In this document: piece after piece, positions 1 to 9,047 of the stretch
Position numbering within the stretch: the first letter of the stretch is position 1
Layout of the letters: every line of letters begins with the position of its first letter
Assembly (NCBI RefSeq): GCF_003990915.1
Contig: NZ_BHXQ01000004.1
Coordinates: forward strand, 496,001 to 560,000
Source of the DNA: Chryseotalea sanaruensis
Lineage (GTDB): Bacteria; Bacteroidota; Bacteroidia; Cytophagales; Cyclobacteriaceae
Reading direction: 5' to 3'
DNA: 64,000 bases
Made by a program: the position numbers and the translations under genes
The notes under the pieces: model-generated
The model's database searches: none
Told to the model about the DNA's origin: nothing
What the model saw: only the letters and a program-made list of their open reading frames with translations

Positions 1-1663
1 ATACCCAGCCGAATTGTTTGAAGTAAATGCTTCTGCTCAGGAAATCCTGGAAAACTATGAGCGTCATAAGAGTGACTACCGGCAAATATCAATTGCTGGT
101 AGAATTATGAGCCGCAGAGTAATGGGAAATGCTTCCTTTGCTGAGTTGCAGGATGAGACTGGTCGTATACAGGTTTATTTCCGTAGAGATGACCTTTGCC
201 CGGATGAAGACAAGACTCTATATAATACTGTATTCAAGAAATTAACAGATATTGGTGACATCATCGGTGTAAAAGGATATGGCTTTACAACACAGACTGG
301 AGAAATTTCTATTCACGTTACTGAATTTAAAATACTTTCGAAATCACTCAAGCCGCTGCCTATTGTTAAAGAAACTGTAGATGAGCAAGGTGCTGTGCAC
401 AAACATGATGCTTTTACGGATCCAGAGCAACGTTATAGAATGCGATATGTGGATTTGATTGTAAACCCTGAAGTACGTGAAACTTTTGTAAAGCGTAGCA
501 AGTTGGTTAACACCATGCGTTCTTACCTAAACGATAAAAACTATTTAGAAGTAGAAACGCCTATTCTGCAACCACTGTATGGTGGTGCAGCTGCACGTCC
601 GTTTAAAACACACCACAACACATTAGACATGACGCTTTATCTGCGTATAGCCAATGAGTTGTATTTAAAAAGATTAATTGTTGGTGGCTACCCAGGCGTT
701 TACGAATTCTCAAAAGATTTTCGTAACGAAGGTATGTCCCGATTCCACAACCCTGAGTTTACCCAAATTGAACTTTATGTAGCCTACAAAGACTACTATT
801 GGATGATGGAGCTGGTGGAGGAAATGATTGAGAAAGTAGCGCTGGAACTGCACGGTAAAACAGAAGTAACTGTAGGTGATAAAGTGATAGACTTTAAGCG
901 TCCATGGAAACGATTTACAATGTTTGAAGCAATTGAACATTTCACAGGTATCGACATTTCTTCAATGGATGAAGCAGGATTAATTGAAACATGTAAAAAA
1001 TTACATGTGCCTTTCGATGCCACTATGGGTAAAGGCAAACTCATCGATCAGATTTTTGGCGAGAAGTGCGAAGGGCAACTGATACAGCCTACTTTCATTA
1101 CTGATTATCCGGTAGAAATGTCTCCGCTGGCAAAGAAGCACCGTACTAAACCTGGTTTAGTTGAACGCTTCGAAGCGATTTGTAATGGAAAGGAAATTTG
1201 TAATGCCTTTAGTGAATTGAACGATCCGCTCGATCAGCGTGCACGTTTTGAAGAACAGGTAGCTTTAGGTAAACGTGGCGATGAAGAGGCCATGACACTT
1301 GATGAGGACTTTTTAAGAGCACTGGAGTATGGTATGCCGCCAACGGCAGGTTTAGGTATTGGTATTGATCGTTTGAGTATGATCATGACCAACTCACCTT
1401 CTATTCAGGATGTACTTTTCTTCCCACAAATGAAGCCAGAAAAAGCAGCACCTGTTTTTGATGAGGCTGCCATGGAGGCTTTGGGTATTAGAAAGGATTT
1501 AGTTCAGATTATTCAAAAGCTGAACATACAATCAGTAGAACAATTTAAGGAAATAAAAGCTTCAAAATTGTTTAACGATGTGTGCGGCATGCGTAAGAAG
1601 ATGAAATTAGAAAGTGTGCAGAACCCTACGATGGAAGAGGTTGAGGCTTGGCTGAAGAACTAG
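1..1663 (+). CDS. lysS: Lysyl-tRNA synthetase, class II (5' end outside window)
   Basis: The enzyme charges tRNA-Lys with lysine using ATP in the cytoplasm. The frame is open from the first bases (Y-P-A-E-L-F-E-V-N), which is normal LysS sequence, so the start codon lies upstream and the TTG at 14 is not a start. An OB-fold anticodon-binding domain fills the first third. Class II motif 2 ([16 protein letters not shown]) and motif 3 ([11 protein letters not shown]) are intact. About 70 residues follow motif 3 and form a helical extension ([12 protein letters not shown] onwards) that I know from Bacteroidota LysS. The gene converges on the LptD-like gene across an inverted repeat. Family assignment is certain; only the N-terminus is missing. 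Confidence 0.97.
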   Translation, partial: YPAELFEVNASAQEILENYERHKSDYRQISIAGRIMSRRVMGNASFAELQDETGRIQVYFRRDDLCPDEDKTLYNTVFKKLTDIGDIIGVKGYGFTTQTGEISIHVTEFKILSKSLKPLPIVKETVDEQGAVHKHDAFTDPEQRYRMRYVDLIVNPEVRETFVKRSKLVNTMRSYLNDKNYLEVETPILQPLYGGAAARPFKTHHNTLDMTLYLRIANELYLKRLIVGGYPGVYEFSKDFRNEGMSRFHNPEFTQIELYVAYKDYYWMMELVEEMIEKVALELHGKTEVTVGDKVIDFKRPWKRFTMFEAIEHFTGIDISSMDEAGLIETCKKLHVPFDATMGKGKLIDQIFGEKCEGQLIQPTFITDYPVEMSPLAKKHRTKPGLVERFEAICNGKEICNAFSELNDPLDQRARFEEQVALGKRGDEEAMTLDEDFLRALEYGMPPTAGLGIGIDRLSMIMTNSPSIQDVLFFPQMKPEKAAPVFDEAAMEALGIRKDLVQIIQKLNIQSVEQFKEIKASKLFNDVCGMRKKMKLESVQNPTMEEVEAWLKN

Positions 1664-1668
1664 ACTTA

Positions 1669-1755
1669 AGACGTTAGTAGCAAGACATTAGACATAAGTA
1701 GCAAGACGTAAGATGCTACTCATATCTTGATACTTATGTCTTGCTACTAAAGTCT
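1669..1755. repeat. Inverted/direct repeat between convergent genes, probable bidirectional terminator
   Basis: The 23-nt arms 1669-1691 and 1733-1755 pair at 21 of 23 positions around a 41-nt loop. The core GTAGCAAGAC occurs directly at 1677 and 1698 (21-nt period) and inverted at 1738. It lies exactly between the ends of lysS (+) and the LptD-like gene (-), so ending transcripts from both sides is the simplest role. There is no long T tract. The repeated core suggests a dispersed intergenic element, which is inference. Confidence 0.6.
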
Positions 1756-1759
1756 TTCT

Positions 1760-4402
1760 CTAGAAATTGTCAAAGAAAGGTTTTCTTCTTTCCATCTTTA
1801 AATCTTGTAGTACACTGGCCTTCACATTTATTCTAAAATCGTATTGGGTAAAGTAACCAAAGGGTGTCCAGTTTAAAGACATTGTCCAGCAGTGGAGATC
1901 GCGAAGTATGACAAGATTAGTTTGTGTCAGCTTCTTGGCTTCAAAATCGAAACCCGAATTGAACTGAATTTTCCATTGTTCCGATAAAGATAAATCACCA
2001 CTGAATTGTAGATTTTGCTTAATGTCTCTCTGATTAAGCAGTGTATTGTTGTAGCTAAGGTTATAATTAATACGCAAGTTCCATGGAATAGAGAAGTCAA
2101 CATAATTACCTGGATTATTAAGCATGTACTGTTTATCCGCTTCAGACATATTCGACTTGCCTATTTTCTCTTGTGTTTTCGCGTCACTTTCCTGGCCTTT
2201 AGGATTCAAATTAGTTCCTAAAGCGATATTGGCGTTAGTAATGCGGCCTAACTTTCCTGAACTAAGAGAATAAACATCAATTCTTCTTCCATTTTGATAT
2301 GTGTAAGGATCAAGTGTAGCACTGGCGTTAATGTTTAGTTTATTATTTAACACATTGGTATTGGCGCTTAGACCAAGAGGTGCCAGTTTAAAACTGTCAG
2401 CTAAAAAGTTATAGCTTGATCCGAGTGATAATTGGTTTAGGATGGTAACTTTTCTAGCAACGGTATCATCTTTAGACTTTACTTTCATTTCAAGGTTGTT
2501 ATTGATAGAAAAACCCATCGATTGATTTTTCCCTATAGAGGCACCGCCATACATAAAACCTTCGTGTCTTGATTTGTATTCAACCCTGTCTCTCTCAGTA
2601 TCAACAAACCTTTGAAAGTAATTCTCGTTTTCCGAAAAGTCAGGACGATAACTGTAGGAAATGCTTGGGTTTATAACATGTCGGATTGCTTTTACTGAAC
2701 CGCGTTTAAAAGTGAGACCTCCATAAATACGGGTATTCAAACTCAAACTTCCACTATAGGAAGTAACACGGTTAAAAACTTTAGCAGTATCTATTTTAAC
2801 AATTGCGCCATCTTCGTTTCGGCCCCACTCAAGTCTTTCTCCGTACCACACCTCTTCTAATTGTACACTTGGAGCAAGGGTAAAGTATTTAAAAACTTTT
2901 GCTGATGTAGAAAAAGGTATTGTGTGGCGCATACCACGATTCCCCTTATCCCAAAAAATATTAAAGTTTGCCGGAGTAAATGCTGCAATGCTATCCTCAA
3001 GTGCGTTGGCCCCAATTCTTCCCAAATTATTGTTGATTTTATTTTGCGCAGCCATGGTATAACGGAAGTTAAAATTTTCCAAGGGGCCACTTTTGCCTCC
3101 ACTCTTTTTTTGGAATGGGTAAATGTTATTCATGTTTACAGTTAGAGAGGGAAGAAGGAGATCTACTTTTCGAGTTATTAAATCTTGGCTATGACTAGCA
3201 TTCAATCCAAAGCTAAAGGGTGTGCCTTTTAAAGTTTTACCATATGATACATTGGACTGCATTCTCCTTTGCGTATTGTTAAGGCCATTTGAGTTTGGCG
3301 AAACATTATTACTGAATAAATTATTATTCAAATTATAAGTAGAGGTAGCAGCATTAACGGAGGCGGAAAAACGACCCGTTCCCTTCGATTGCGGGCTGTG
3401 CGACCAGTTTAAGGAGTAATCATTAGCAGACGACCTGTCTTCGATATCCCGACTTTGCGGTGTTTTAGAATAGCTGAAGTTTAATGAGCCTGTATATGCG
3501 TAGCGTTTATTATAATTTACGTTTGTTCTGATGGCATGGCCACCTTTAGAGTAGAGATCTCCAACAATCATTAATTTCAAGTATTCGCTAATATCAAAAA
3601 AGTAGCCGCCCTGGCGAATGTTAAAACCTCTTCTTCGCTCCTCACCGTATGATGGAAAAATTATGCCTGATTTACTTTCACGTTCTGCAGGGAACATACC
3701 AAAGGCAAAACCTGCCGGGTAAATAGGAACATCATTAAATTCTAAATGAAAAGGACCAGATACAATTTTGTCGTTAGGAATGGCCTTTACTTTTGTTGAG
3801 CGGATGGCAAAGTGTGGATGTTCAAGTGTGCAGGTTGTATAAAGATTGTCTTTAGTGAGCAATTCATTTTTTTCATTTTTATAAACAGTTTTTCCATGAA
3901 TAATGCCCTCACCTTGCTTAGTAACTACTTCCGAAATTTTAGCACGCTTAGTTTTAATGTTGTAAACAATGTCTTTAGTTTCATAAACTTCGCTGCCATT
4001 TTTAAATATCGGAAAGCCTATGCGCCTACCGGCAGAGTCGCGCCTCCCATTAGCTGTAACTGTATTGTTTCCGTAGTCAATTAAAATTTCATCAGCTTCA
4101 AGTTCAATTACGCCATAGGTAATTTTAGCATTACCATACAACCATATAAGTTTGCCATTGATGCTCGAAACAATTGAATCATTGGCAGTATAATTGATAG
4201 TTGTTTCGATGGCACTTTTCTTTTTAACCTTTAAGCTGTCGCTTGGAAGCTTAAGAGTATCAGAACCGGCCAGAGCAGTTTTGCTAATGGAATCAGTCGC
4301 TGCTGGTTGGTTGATAACAGGGGTTGTTACAGGACGTTCAACCTGAGCAAAACCGGAAAAATGGCCAATAACTAAGATAAAAAGGACTAAACGTATGCGC
4401 AC
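1760..4402 (-). CDS. LptD-like outer-membrane LPS assembly protein
   Basis: This is a probable outer-membrane beta-barrel that inserts lipopolysaccharide into the outer leaflet (LptD/OstA family, Bacteroidota type). After the signal peptide comes an OstA-like segment (about residues 70-180, including LIWLYGNAKITYG and EADEILIDYGNNTV). The remaining 650 residues are rich in alternating aromatic/polar strands ending in phenylalanine (FFDNF), as barrels do. I place the start at the GTG at 4402, giving a compact signal peptide (RIRLVLFILVIG...FAQ). An ATG at 4477 would add 25 basic residues and overlap the divergent amidase gene. A -7 box at 4462-4469 fits the shorter form. Divergent pairing with envelope genes agrees with the role. 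Orthology to E. coli lptD is distant, so no symbol is given. Confidence 0.85.
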   Translation of the reverse strand: MRIRLVLFILVIGHFSGFAQVERPVTTPVINQPAATDSISKTALAGSDTLKLPSDSLKVKKKSAIETTINYTANDSIVSSINGKLIWLYGNAKITYGVIELEADEILIDYGNNTVTANGRRDSAGRRIGFPIFKNGSEVYETKDIVYNIKTKRAKISEVVTKQGEGIIHGKTVYKNEKNELLTKDNLYTTCTLEHPHFAIRSTKVKAIPNDKIVSGPFHLEFNDVPIYPAGFAFGMFPAERESKSGIIFPSYGEERRRGFNIRQGGYFFDISEYLKLMIVGDLYSKGGHAIRTNVNYNKRYAYTGSLNFSYSKTPQSRDIEDRSSANDYSLNWSHSPQSKGTGRFSASVNAATSTYNLNNNLFSNNVSPNSNGLNNTQRRMQSNVSYGKTLKGTPFSFGLNASHSQDLITRKVDLLLPSLTVNMNNIYPFQKKSGGKSGPLENFNFRYTMAAQNKINNNLGRIGANALEDSIAAFTPANFNIFWDKGNRGMRHTIPFSTSAKVFKYFTLAPSVQLEEVWYGERLEWGRNEDGAIVKIDTAKVFNRVTSYSGSLSLNTRIYGGLTFKRGSVKAIRHVINPSISYSYRPDFSENENYFQRFVDTERDRVEYKSRHEGFMYGGASIGKNQSMGFSINNNLEMKVKSKDDTVARKVTILNQLSLGSSYNFLADSFKLAPLGLSANTNVLNNKLNINASATLDPYTYQNGRRIDVYSLSSGKLGRITNANIALGTNLNPKGQESDAKTQEKIGKSNMSEADKQYMLNNPGNYVDFSIPWNLRINYNLSYNNTLLNQRDIKQNLQFSGDLSLSEQWKIQFNSGFDFEAKKLTQTNLVILRDLHCWTMSLNWTPFGYFTQYDFRINVKASVLQDLKMERRKPFFDNF

Positions 4403-4461
4403 ACTTTTCGGTTTATATACACCATTCTGCGATTTTTTCGCATTTTTGCGTAAAGTTATTG

Positions 4462-4469
4462 CAAATCTA
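4462..4469 (-). promoter_or_regulatory. Putative -7 box (TAGATTTG) for the LptD-like gene
   Basis: On the minus strand TAGATTTG matches the Bacteroidota -7 consensus TAnnTTTG. Transcription would begin near 4455, upstream of the GTG at 4402 but downstream of the alternative ATG at 4477, supporting the shorter start. I see no convincing -33 TTG, so confidence is limited. Confidence 0.35.
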
Positions 4470-5267
4470 GTGATCATTATAAAGCCTTTGAAGAATCTTA
4501 GTATTTCAGCCGCACTTATAGCAATAACAATGCTAAATTCTGCGAGTGCCCCGCTAACCGACTTTAAGGTGGACGTAGTGGTGATTGACGCAGGGCATGG
4601 AGGCAGAGACCCTGGCTCATTAGGGCTTAAAGGAAAAGAAAAGGATATAACCTTAAAGATAGCCCTTAAGCTGGGTAAATATATCGAGGAGAACTTACCG
4701 GATGTGAAGGTTGTCTATACAAGAAAAGGGGACACATTTCCTGCTTTGGAAGAAAGACCTAAAATTGCCAATCGTAATAATGCCGATCTCTTTATTTCTA
4801 TACATGCAAATTACAATCCCAACACAAAGGCGTTTGGCACGGAAACATATATAATGGGTTTAGCTAAAGAACAAAAGAACTTTGAAGTGGCTAAACGTGA
4901 AAACTCCGTTATACTTTTAGATGAAAATTATAAGGAAAAATATGAAGGCTTTGATCCTGAAAGCCCTGAGTCATATATTTTGTTTTCATTAACCCAAAGT
5001 GCCTTTCAAGAGAATAGTTTAAGCTTTGCTCATAAGGTGGAAAGTCAATTTAAAAACAGGGTTGGCCGACATAGCAGGGGTGTAAAACAAGGACCCTTTT
5101 GGGTGTTGTGGAGTACTGCCATGCCAAGTGTACTAATTGAAACAGGTTTTTTGTCTAACGAAAAAGAAGAACAATATTTATTATCTACTCAGGGTCAGGA
5201 CTATATTGCATCTGGTATCTACCGGGCTTTTAAGGAATACAAAGCAGAAGTAGAAGCAGTTAAATAA
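4470..5267 (+). CDS. N-acetylmuramoyl-L-alanine amidase (Amidase_3)
   Basis: This is a periplasmic zinc amidase that cleaves the bond between MurNAc and the stem peptide during cell separation (AmiA/B/C family). Visible motifs are the first zinc ligand in VVIDAGHGGRDPG near residue 41, the glutamate of LEERPKIAN, the second histidine in SIHANYN, and the catalytic glutamate in VLIETGFLSN. The N-terminus is hydrophobic (LSISAALIAITMLNSASA) and fits a signal peptide. I chose the GTG at 4470; a TTG at 4488 is also possible, and an upstream ATG at 4395 would run deep into the divergent gene. The insert between the two histidine motifs (KRENSVILLDENYKEKYEGF) is typical of Bacteroidota amidases. The MCE gene follows 35 nt later. 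Confidence 0.92.
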   Translation: MIIIKPLKNLSISAALIAITMLNSASAPLTDFKVDVVVIDAGHGGRDPGSLGLKGKEKDITLKIALKLGKYIEENLPDVKVVYTRKGDTFPALEERPKIANRNNADLFISIHANYNPNTKAFGTETYIMGLAKEQKNFEVAKRENSVILLDENYKEKYEGFDPESPESYILFSLTQSAFQENSLSFAHKVESQFKNRVGRHSRGVKQGPFWVLWSTAMPSVLIETGFLSNEKEEQYLLSTQGQDYIASGIYRAFKEYKAEVEAVK

Positions 5268-5289
5268 TATATTTTCTATCAATTCTCCT

Positions 5290-5297
5290 TACCTTCG
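5290..5297 (+). promoter_or_regulatory. Putative -7 box (TACCTTCG) just before the MCE gene
   Basis: TACCTTCG differs from TAnnTTTG at one position and ends 5 nt before the ATG at 5303. If used, the transcript would be nearly leaderless. The gene may instead be cotranscribed with the amidase. Confidence 0.3.
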
Positions 5298-5302
5298 ACT
5301 CT

Positions 5303-6256
5303 ATGAAATTTTCTAAAGAAATAAAGGTGGGCATTTTCATGGTTTCAGCCCTTGTCCTACTCTATTTTGGATTTAACTTCTTAAAAGGAATAGACTTCTT
5401 TTCATCCCAAAAGCGTTACTATGCTTTTTACGAGAATGTTGATAAACTCACACAATCCAACCAGATTTTCTTGAATGGCTTGGCTGTTGGGCGCGTTAGT
5501 GATATCCGTATTATTCAGGGTGCTACCAATAAAGTATTAGTAGAGTTAAAAATTGATTCCGAGGTTAAGCTTAACAATGAGACCATTGCTATGCTAACAA
5601 GTGATTTTTTGGGCACAAAGTCAATTCTGCTGGATCTGGGTAAAGGTCAAAAGATTTTACAGCAAAACGATACCCTTCAAGCTGAGTTAGACAAAGGTAT
5701 GGCCGAACTTTTAGAGCAGGCCGCTCCTGTAGCCAGTAGTTTGCAGTCAACATTGATTAAGGTCAATAATATTTTAAGCAACCTTGAAAAGAATACTGCT
5801 CAAATGGACAAGATGTTTGCCGAATTAGCAGCCACTCCACGCCTAATCAACGGAACTCTTACTATTACGCAACAAAAAATAGGAGAGCTCTCTGATCAGG
5901 CTAAATCAGTTTCGCAAAACCTTAATGGTGCCTTAAGTGATCTTCGGCCTACATTAAATAATTTTAGAACACTATCCGACTCATTGAAAGACCTGCGCCT
6001 AAGCGGAACACTACAGCGTACAGAAGAGGCCATGGTTAAACTTAATGAAACCCTTGGCAGATTTAATAGTGGTGATAATACAGTTAGCAAGTTAATGACA
6101 GAAGATTCTCTCTACGTTAATTTGAATAAACTTGTGTTGACAATGGATACCTTGGCAAATCATTTTAACACACATCCTAAACATTTTTTGGCACCCTTAG
6201 GAAAAAGCAGCAGGAAGATTGCGCGTGACCACGCCAAAGAAAGTAAATCAAACTAA
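5303..6256 (+). CDS. MCE/MlaD family lipid-transport protein
   Basis: One N-terminal membrane helix (about residues 9-28) anchors the protein in the inner membrane. It is followed by an MCE domain (about 35-115, with NGLAVGRVSDIRII and LTSDFLGTKSILLDLG). MlaD-type MCE domains form hexameric rings that shuttle phospholipids between membranes. Residues 130-260 are heptad-like and probably helical (LIKVNNILSNLEKNT and later segments), as in MCE proteins that extend a tunnel. The basic tail ends in KESKSN. No MlaE/MlaF permease or ATPase genes lie next to it, so its partners must be encoded elsewhere. Proximity to the amidase and LptD-like genes makes this an envelope cluster. A function in lipid trafficking is inferred from the family. 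Confidence 0.88.
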   Translation: MKFSKEIKVGIFMVSALVLLYFGFNFLKGIDFFSSQKRYYAFYENVDKLTQSNQIFLNGLAVGRVSDIRIIQGATNKVLVELKIDSEVKLNNETIAMLTSDFLGTKSILLDLGKGQKILQQNDTLQAELDKGMAELLEQAAPVASSLQSTLIKVNNILSNLEKNTAQMDKMFAELAATPRLINGTLTITQQKIGELSDQAKSVSQNLNGALSDLRPTLNNFRTLSDSLKDLRLSGTLQRTEEAMVKLNETLGRFNSGDNTVSKLMTEDSLYVNLNKLVLTMDTLANHFNTHPKHFLAPLGKSSRKIARDHAKESKSN

Positions 6257-6271
6257 TTAAACGACAAGCAC

Positions 6272-7900
6272 ATGGAAAATCTGGAATTCAACAAAAATGA
6301 AGACCAGTATAAGCAGATCATTTATCAGCTAGATACAAAAGCAAAGAAAACAAAACTGGGTGGAGGTGAGAAGAAGATTGATGAGCAACATCAAAAGGGA
6401 AAACTGACTGCACGTGAACGTATTGAATATCTTACAGATAAGAATTCTGAATTTTTAGAAATTGGTTTATTTGTAGGAGAAGGCATGTACAAAGAGCAAG
6501 GCGGCTGCCCATCAGGTGGTGTAGTAGCTGGCCTCGGTTATGTGCAGGATCGTCTTTGTATGATTGTTGCGAATGATGCTACCGTTAAAGCTGGTGCCTG
6601 GTTTCCCATTACAGCAAAAAAGAATTTGCGTGCTCAGGAAATAGCGATGGAAAATCGCCTGCCTGTAATTTACTTAGTGGATAGCGCTGGTGTATTTCTG
6701 CCGATGCAGGATGAAATTTTTCCGGATAAAGAACACTTTGGAAGACAGTTTCGCAACAATGCTAAAATGTCAGCCATGGGTATTGTGCAAATTGCGGCTA
6801 TCATGGGTAGCTGTGTTGCCGGTGGTGCCTATTTGCCTATCATGAGTGATGAGGCAATGATCGTTGATAAGACAGGCTCAATTTTTTTAGCAGGTTCTTA
6901 TTTGGTAAAAGCAGCTATTGGTGAAGATATAGATAATGAAACACTAGGAGGTGCAACAACGCATTGCGAAATATCTGGTGTTACGGATAATAAGTTCCCT
7001 AATGATCAGGCTTGCCTGGATTACATCCGATCTATTATGGGTAAGGTAGGGGCTTTTGAAAAAGCAGGTTTTGATCGTGTAGAACCTAAAGCACCAGCTT
7101 TTGACACTAAAGAAATTTATGGATTGTTCCCAAGCGATCGCGTTAAACCTTATGACACTATAGATATCATTCAACGTATTGTTGACGAAGATTCATTTGA
7201 TGAATATAAAGCATTATATGGCAAAACCATTGTTTGTGGTTTTGCGAGAGTTAACGGTTGGGCTATTGGTATTGTAGCTAATCAACGCAAAGTAGTTAAA
7301 AATAAAAAAGGCGAGATGCAAATGGGTGGTGTCATCTACTCAGATTCTGCAGATAAGGCAGCGCGTTTTATTATGAATTGTAATCAACGTAAAATCCCTT
7401 TGGTCTTTTTGCAAGATGTAAGTGGTTTTATGGTGGGCAGTAAATCCGAACATGGTGGCATTATAAAAGATGGCGCCAAAATGGTTAATGCGATGGCTAA
7501 TAGTACAGTGCCTAAGTTTACCATTATTATGGGTAATTCATATGGTGCAGGTAACTATGCCATGTGTGGTAAAGCTTATGATCCTCGTCTGATTGCTGCA
7601 TGGCCTACAGCGCAGATTGCAGTAATGAGTGGTTCTTCTGCTGCTAAAACTTTATTGCAAATCAGAGTAGCCTCTTTAAAAGCGCAAGGCAAAACCATTG
7701 GCAAAGAGGAGGAAGAGAATCTGCTAAAAGAAATTACAGACCGCTATAACGAGCAATTAAGCCCTTACTATGCTGCATCACGTTTGTGGGTAGATGCGGT
7801 AATAGATCCTGCAGAAACCAGAAAGTGGATTTCTATGGGAATTGAAGCTGCGAATAACGCTCCGGTAGAGAAATTTAACGTGGGGGTTATTCAAACCTAG
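6272..7900 (+). CDS. Acyl-CoA carboxylase, carboxyltransferase (beta) subunit
   Basis: The protein belongs to the biotin-dependent acyl-CoA carboxylase beta family (methylcrotonyl-CoA or propionyl-CoA carboxylase type). It transfers carboxyl from carboxybiotin to an acyl-CoA. Its 542 residues match the family length and show the two crotonase-like halves. The N-terminal half has GGCPSGGVVAGLG and GSCVAGGAYLPIMSDE. The C-terminal half has FLQDVSGFMVGSKSE and IIMGNSYGAGNYAMCGKAYDPR. The FLPMQDEIFPDKEHFGRQF segment recalls methylcrotonyl-CoA carboxylase (leucine catabolism), the more likely assignment, but substrate cannot be fixed from sequence. No biotin carboxylase subunit is adjacent. It starts 15 nt after the MCE gene. 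Confidence 0.92.
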   Translation: MENLEFNKNEDQYKQIIYQLDTKAKKTKLGGGEKKIDEQHQKGKLTARERIEYLTDKNSEFLEIGLFVGEGMYKEQGGCPSGGVVAGLGYVQDRLCMIVANDATVKAGAWFPITAKKNLRAQEIAMENRLPVIYLVDSAGVFLPMQDEIFPDKEHFGRQFRNNAKMSAMGIVQIAAIMGSCVAGGAYLPIMSDEAMIVDKTGSIFLAGSYLVKAAIGEDIDNETLGGATTHCEISGVTDNKFPNDQACLDYIRSIMGKVGAFEKAGFDRVEPKAPAFDTKEIYGLFPSDRVKPYDTIDIIQRIVDEDSFDEYKALYGKTIVCGFARVNGWAIGIVANQRKVVKNKKGEMQMGGVIYSDSADKAARFIMNCNQRKIPLVFLQDVSGFMVGSKSEHGGIIKDGAKMVNAMANSTVPKFTIIMGNSYGAGNYAMCGKAYDPRLIAAWPTAQIAVMSGSSAAKTLLQIRVASLKAQGKTIGKEEEENLLKEITDRYNEQLSPYYAASRLWVDAVIDPAETRKWISMGIEAANNAPVEKFNVGVIQT

Positions 7901-7945
7901 GCTTGGTAATAAATCAATATGTTATTCTGATTTGATAAAATAGAC

Positions 7946-8020
7946 CATCCGTCCAGACCGCTGAAAGCAGAAGTAAACAGCGATCAGAAGGATTTTAAGT
8001 AAAGATGTGGATTATCAGTT
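7946..8020 (+). repeat. Hairpin repeat, copy A
   Basis: This is a roughly 75-nt intergenic element with a degenerate stem (ATCCGTCCAGACCGCTG against CAGCGATCAGAAGGAT) followed by a tail GGATTTTAAGTAAAGATG. It aligns nearly end to end with copy B at 43547-43620 and with the reverse complement of copy C at about 44470-44533. It separates the carboxyltransferase gene from the SirB1-like gene. Confidence 0.75.
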
Positions 8021-8061
8021 AAATCAATTTTGTAACTTAGTTTCATAAAGGAGATACAATT

Positions 8062-8913
8062 TTGCAGGAATCAGAACTTAAGGCTTTAGTTTCTTTACTT
8101 GATGATGAGGACGACCAAATCGTTGCACACATTGAAGAGAAGATACGCTCACTTGGTAAAGAGATAATCCCTTATCTGGAGCAAGAGTGGGAGAGTACTT
8201 TTAATCCGGGGCTGCAAAGAAAAATTGAAGACCTTATACATACGCTTCAGTTTCAGGTTTTAAAAGAGCGGCTTCAAAACTGGTTTGATGACCCCGAGCA
8301 GGATTTGCTCACAGGACTATGGCTCATTTCTACTTATCAATATCCTGATATTGAGCTCGCAAAATTAAAGCAAGATTTAGAACAAATTTATTATGAAGCA
8401 TGGCTGGAGTTCAGACCGGATTTGCATCCATTCGATCAGGTAAAACTTATTAACAGCGTTTTTTTTAATAAACTCAAATTTGGTGCAAACACCAAAAACT
8501 TTCACTCACCTGGCAATTCACTTATCAATATCGTTTTAGAAACCAGAAAGGGTAATCCGATTTCCCTTTGCGTTATCTATATGTTGGTAGCACAAAAATT
8601 GAAATTACCCATTCATGGTGTTAACCTTCCAAATCTTTTTATCCTAACATTTAAAGATGATAAGGTGCAGTTTTATATCAATGCCTTTAATCGTGGTTTG
8701 ATTTTTTCTAAACAGGATATTGAAAATTACATTCATGAATTAAGACTGACACCACAAGATTCTTTTTTTCAACCTTGTTCAAGTCTGGAAATAATTCGCA
8801 GAACACTTCGCAACCTGGTAATGTCGTTCGATAAAATGGGCGAACATGCCAAAGCAGAAGAAGTGAAAGAATTATTATTGATCGTTGCCGATGCGGCTGA
8901 TCTTGGTGTATAA
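8062..8913 (+). CDS. SirB1-like transglutaminase-fold protein
   Basis: The core (about residues 80-245) matches the SirB1/Transglut_core2 family, notably NIVLETRKGNPISLCVIYML and LKLPIHGVNLPN. This fold is usually non-enzymatic in SirB1 members. Here the usual histidine of the GVxLPxHF motif is replaced (LPNLFIL), and no cysteine sits in the expected nucleophile position. A catalytic role is therefore unlikely. The N-terminal 70 residues are helical and HEAT-like (LVSLLDDEDDQIVAHIEEKI). The start is a TTG, supported by an AAAGGAG sequence 7 nt upstream, one of the few clear ribosome-binding sites in the window. The biological role is unknown. Confidence 0.8.
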   Translation: MQESELKALVSLLDDEDDQIVAHIEEKIRSLGKEIIPYLEQEWESTFNPGLQRKIEDLIHTLQFQVLKERLQNWFDDPEQDLLTGLWLISTYQYPDIELAKLKQDLEQIYYEAWLEFRPDLHPFDQVKLINSVFFNKLKFGANTKNFHSPGNSLINIVLETRKGNPISLCVIYMLVAQKLKLPIHGVNLPNLFILTFKDDKVQFYINAFNRGLIFSKQDIENYIHELRLTPQDSFFQPCSSLEIIRRTLRNLVMSFDKMGEHAKAEEVKELLLIVADAADLGV

Positions 8914-8972
8914 CAATCCAAATATTTTTGCTGAATGCTGAACTTCAAAGGCAGATCTGCGCTGAGTAAAAG

Positions 8973-9031
8973 AGCCACAGACACCATAAATTTTCATTAA
9001 TAATCTGTGAAAATCTGTGTTATCTGTGGCT
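8973..9031. terminator. Inverted repeat with AATCTGTG-type direct repeats, probable bidirectional terminator
   Basis: AGCCACAGA (8973-8981) pairs with TCTGTGGCT (9023-9031), followed by a short T run. The right half contains three spaced copies of ATCTGTG (from 9003). It lies between the convergent SirB1-like and pruA genes. Confidence 0.5.
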
Positions 9032-9047
9032 TTTAGAAAGATGTAAG

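Noticed and set aside
14..16. TTG as the start codon of lysS
   Set aside because: The frame continues upstream with conserved LysS residues (YPAEL), so the gene is cut by the window edge.
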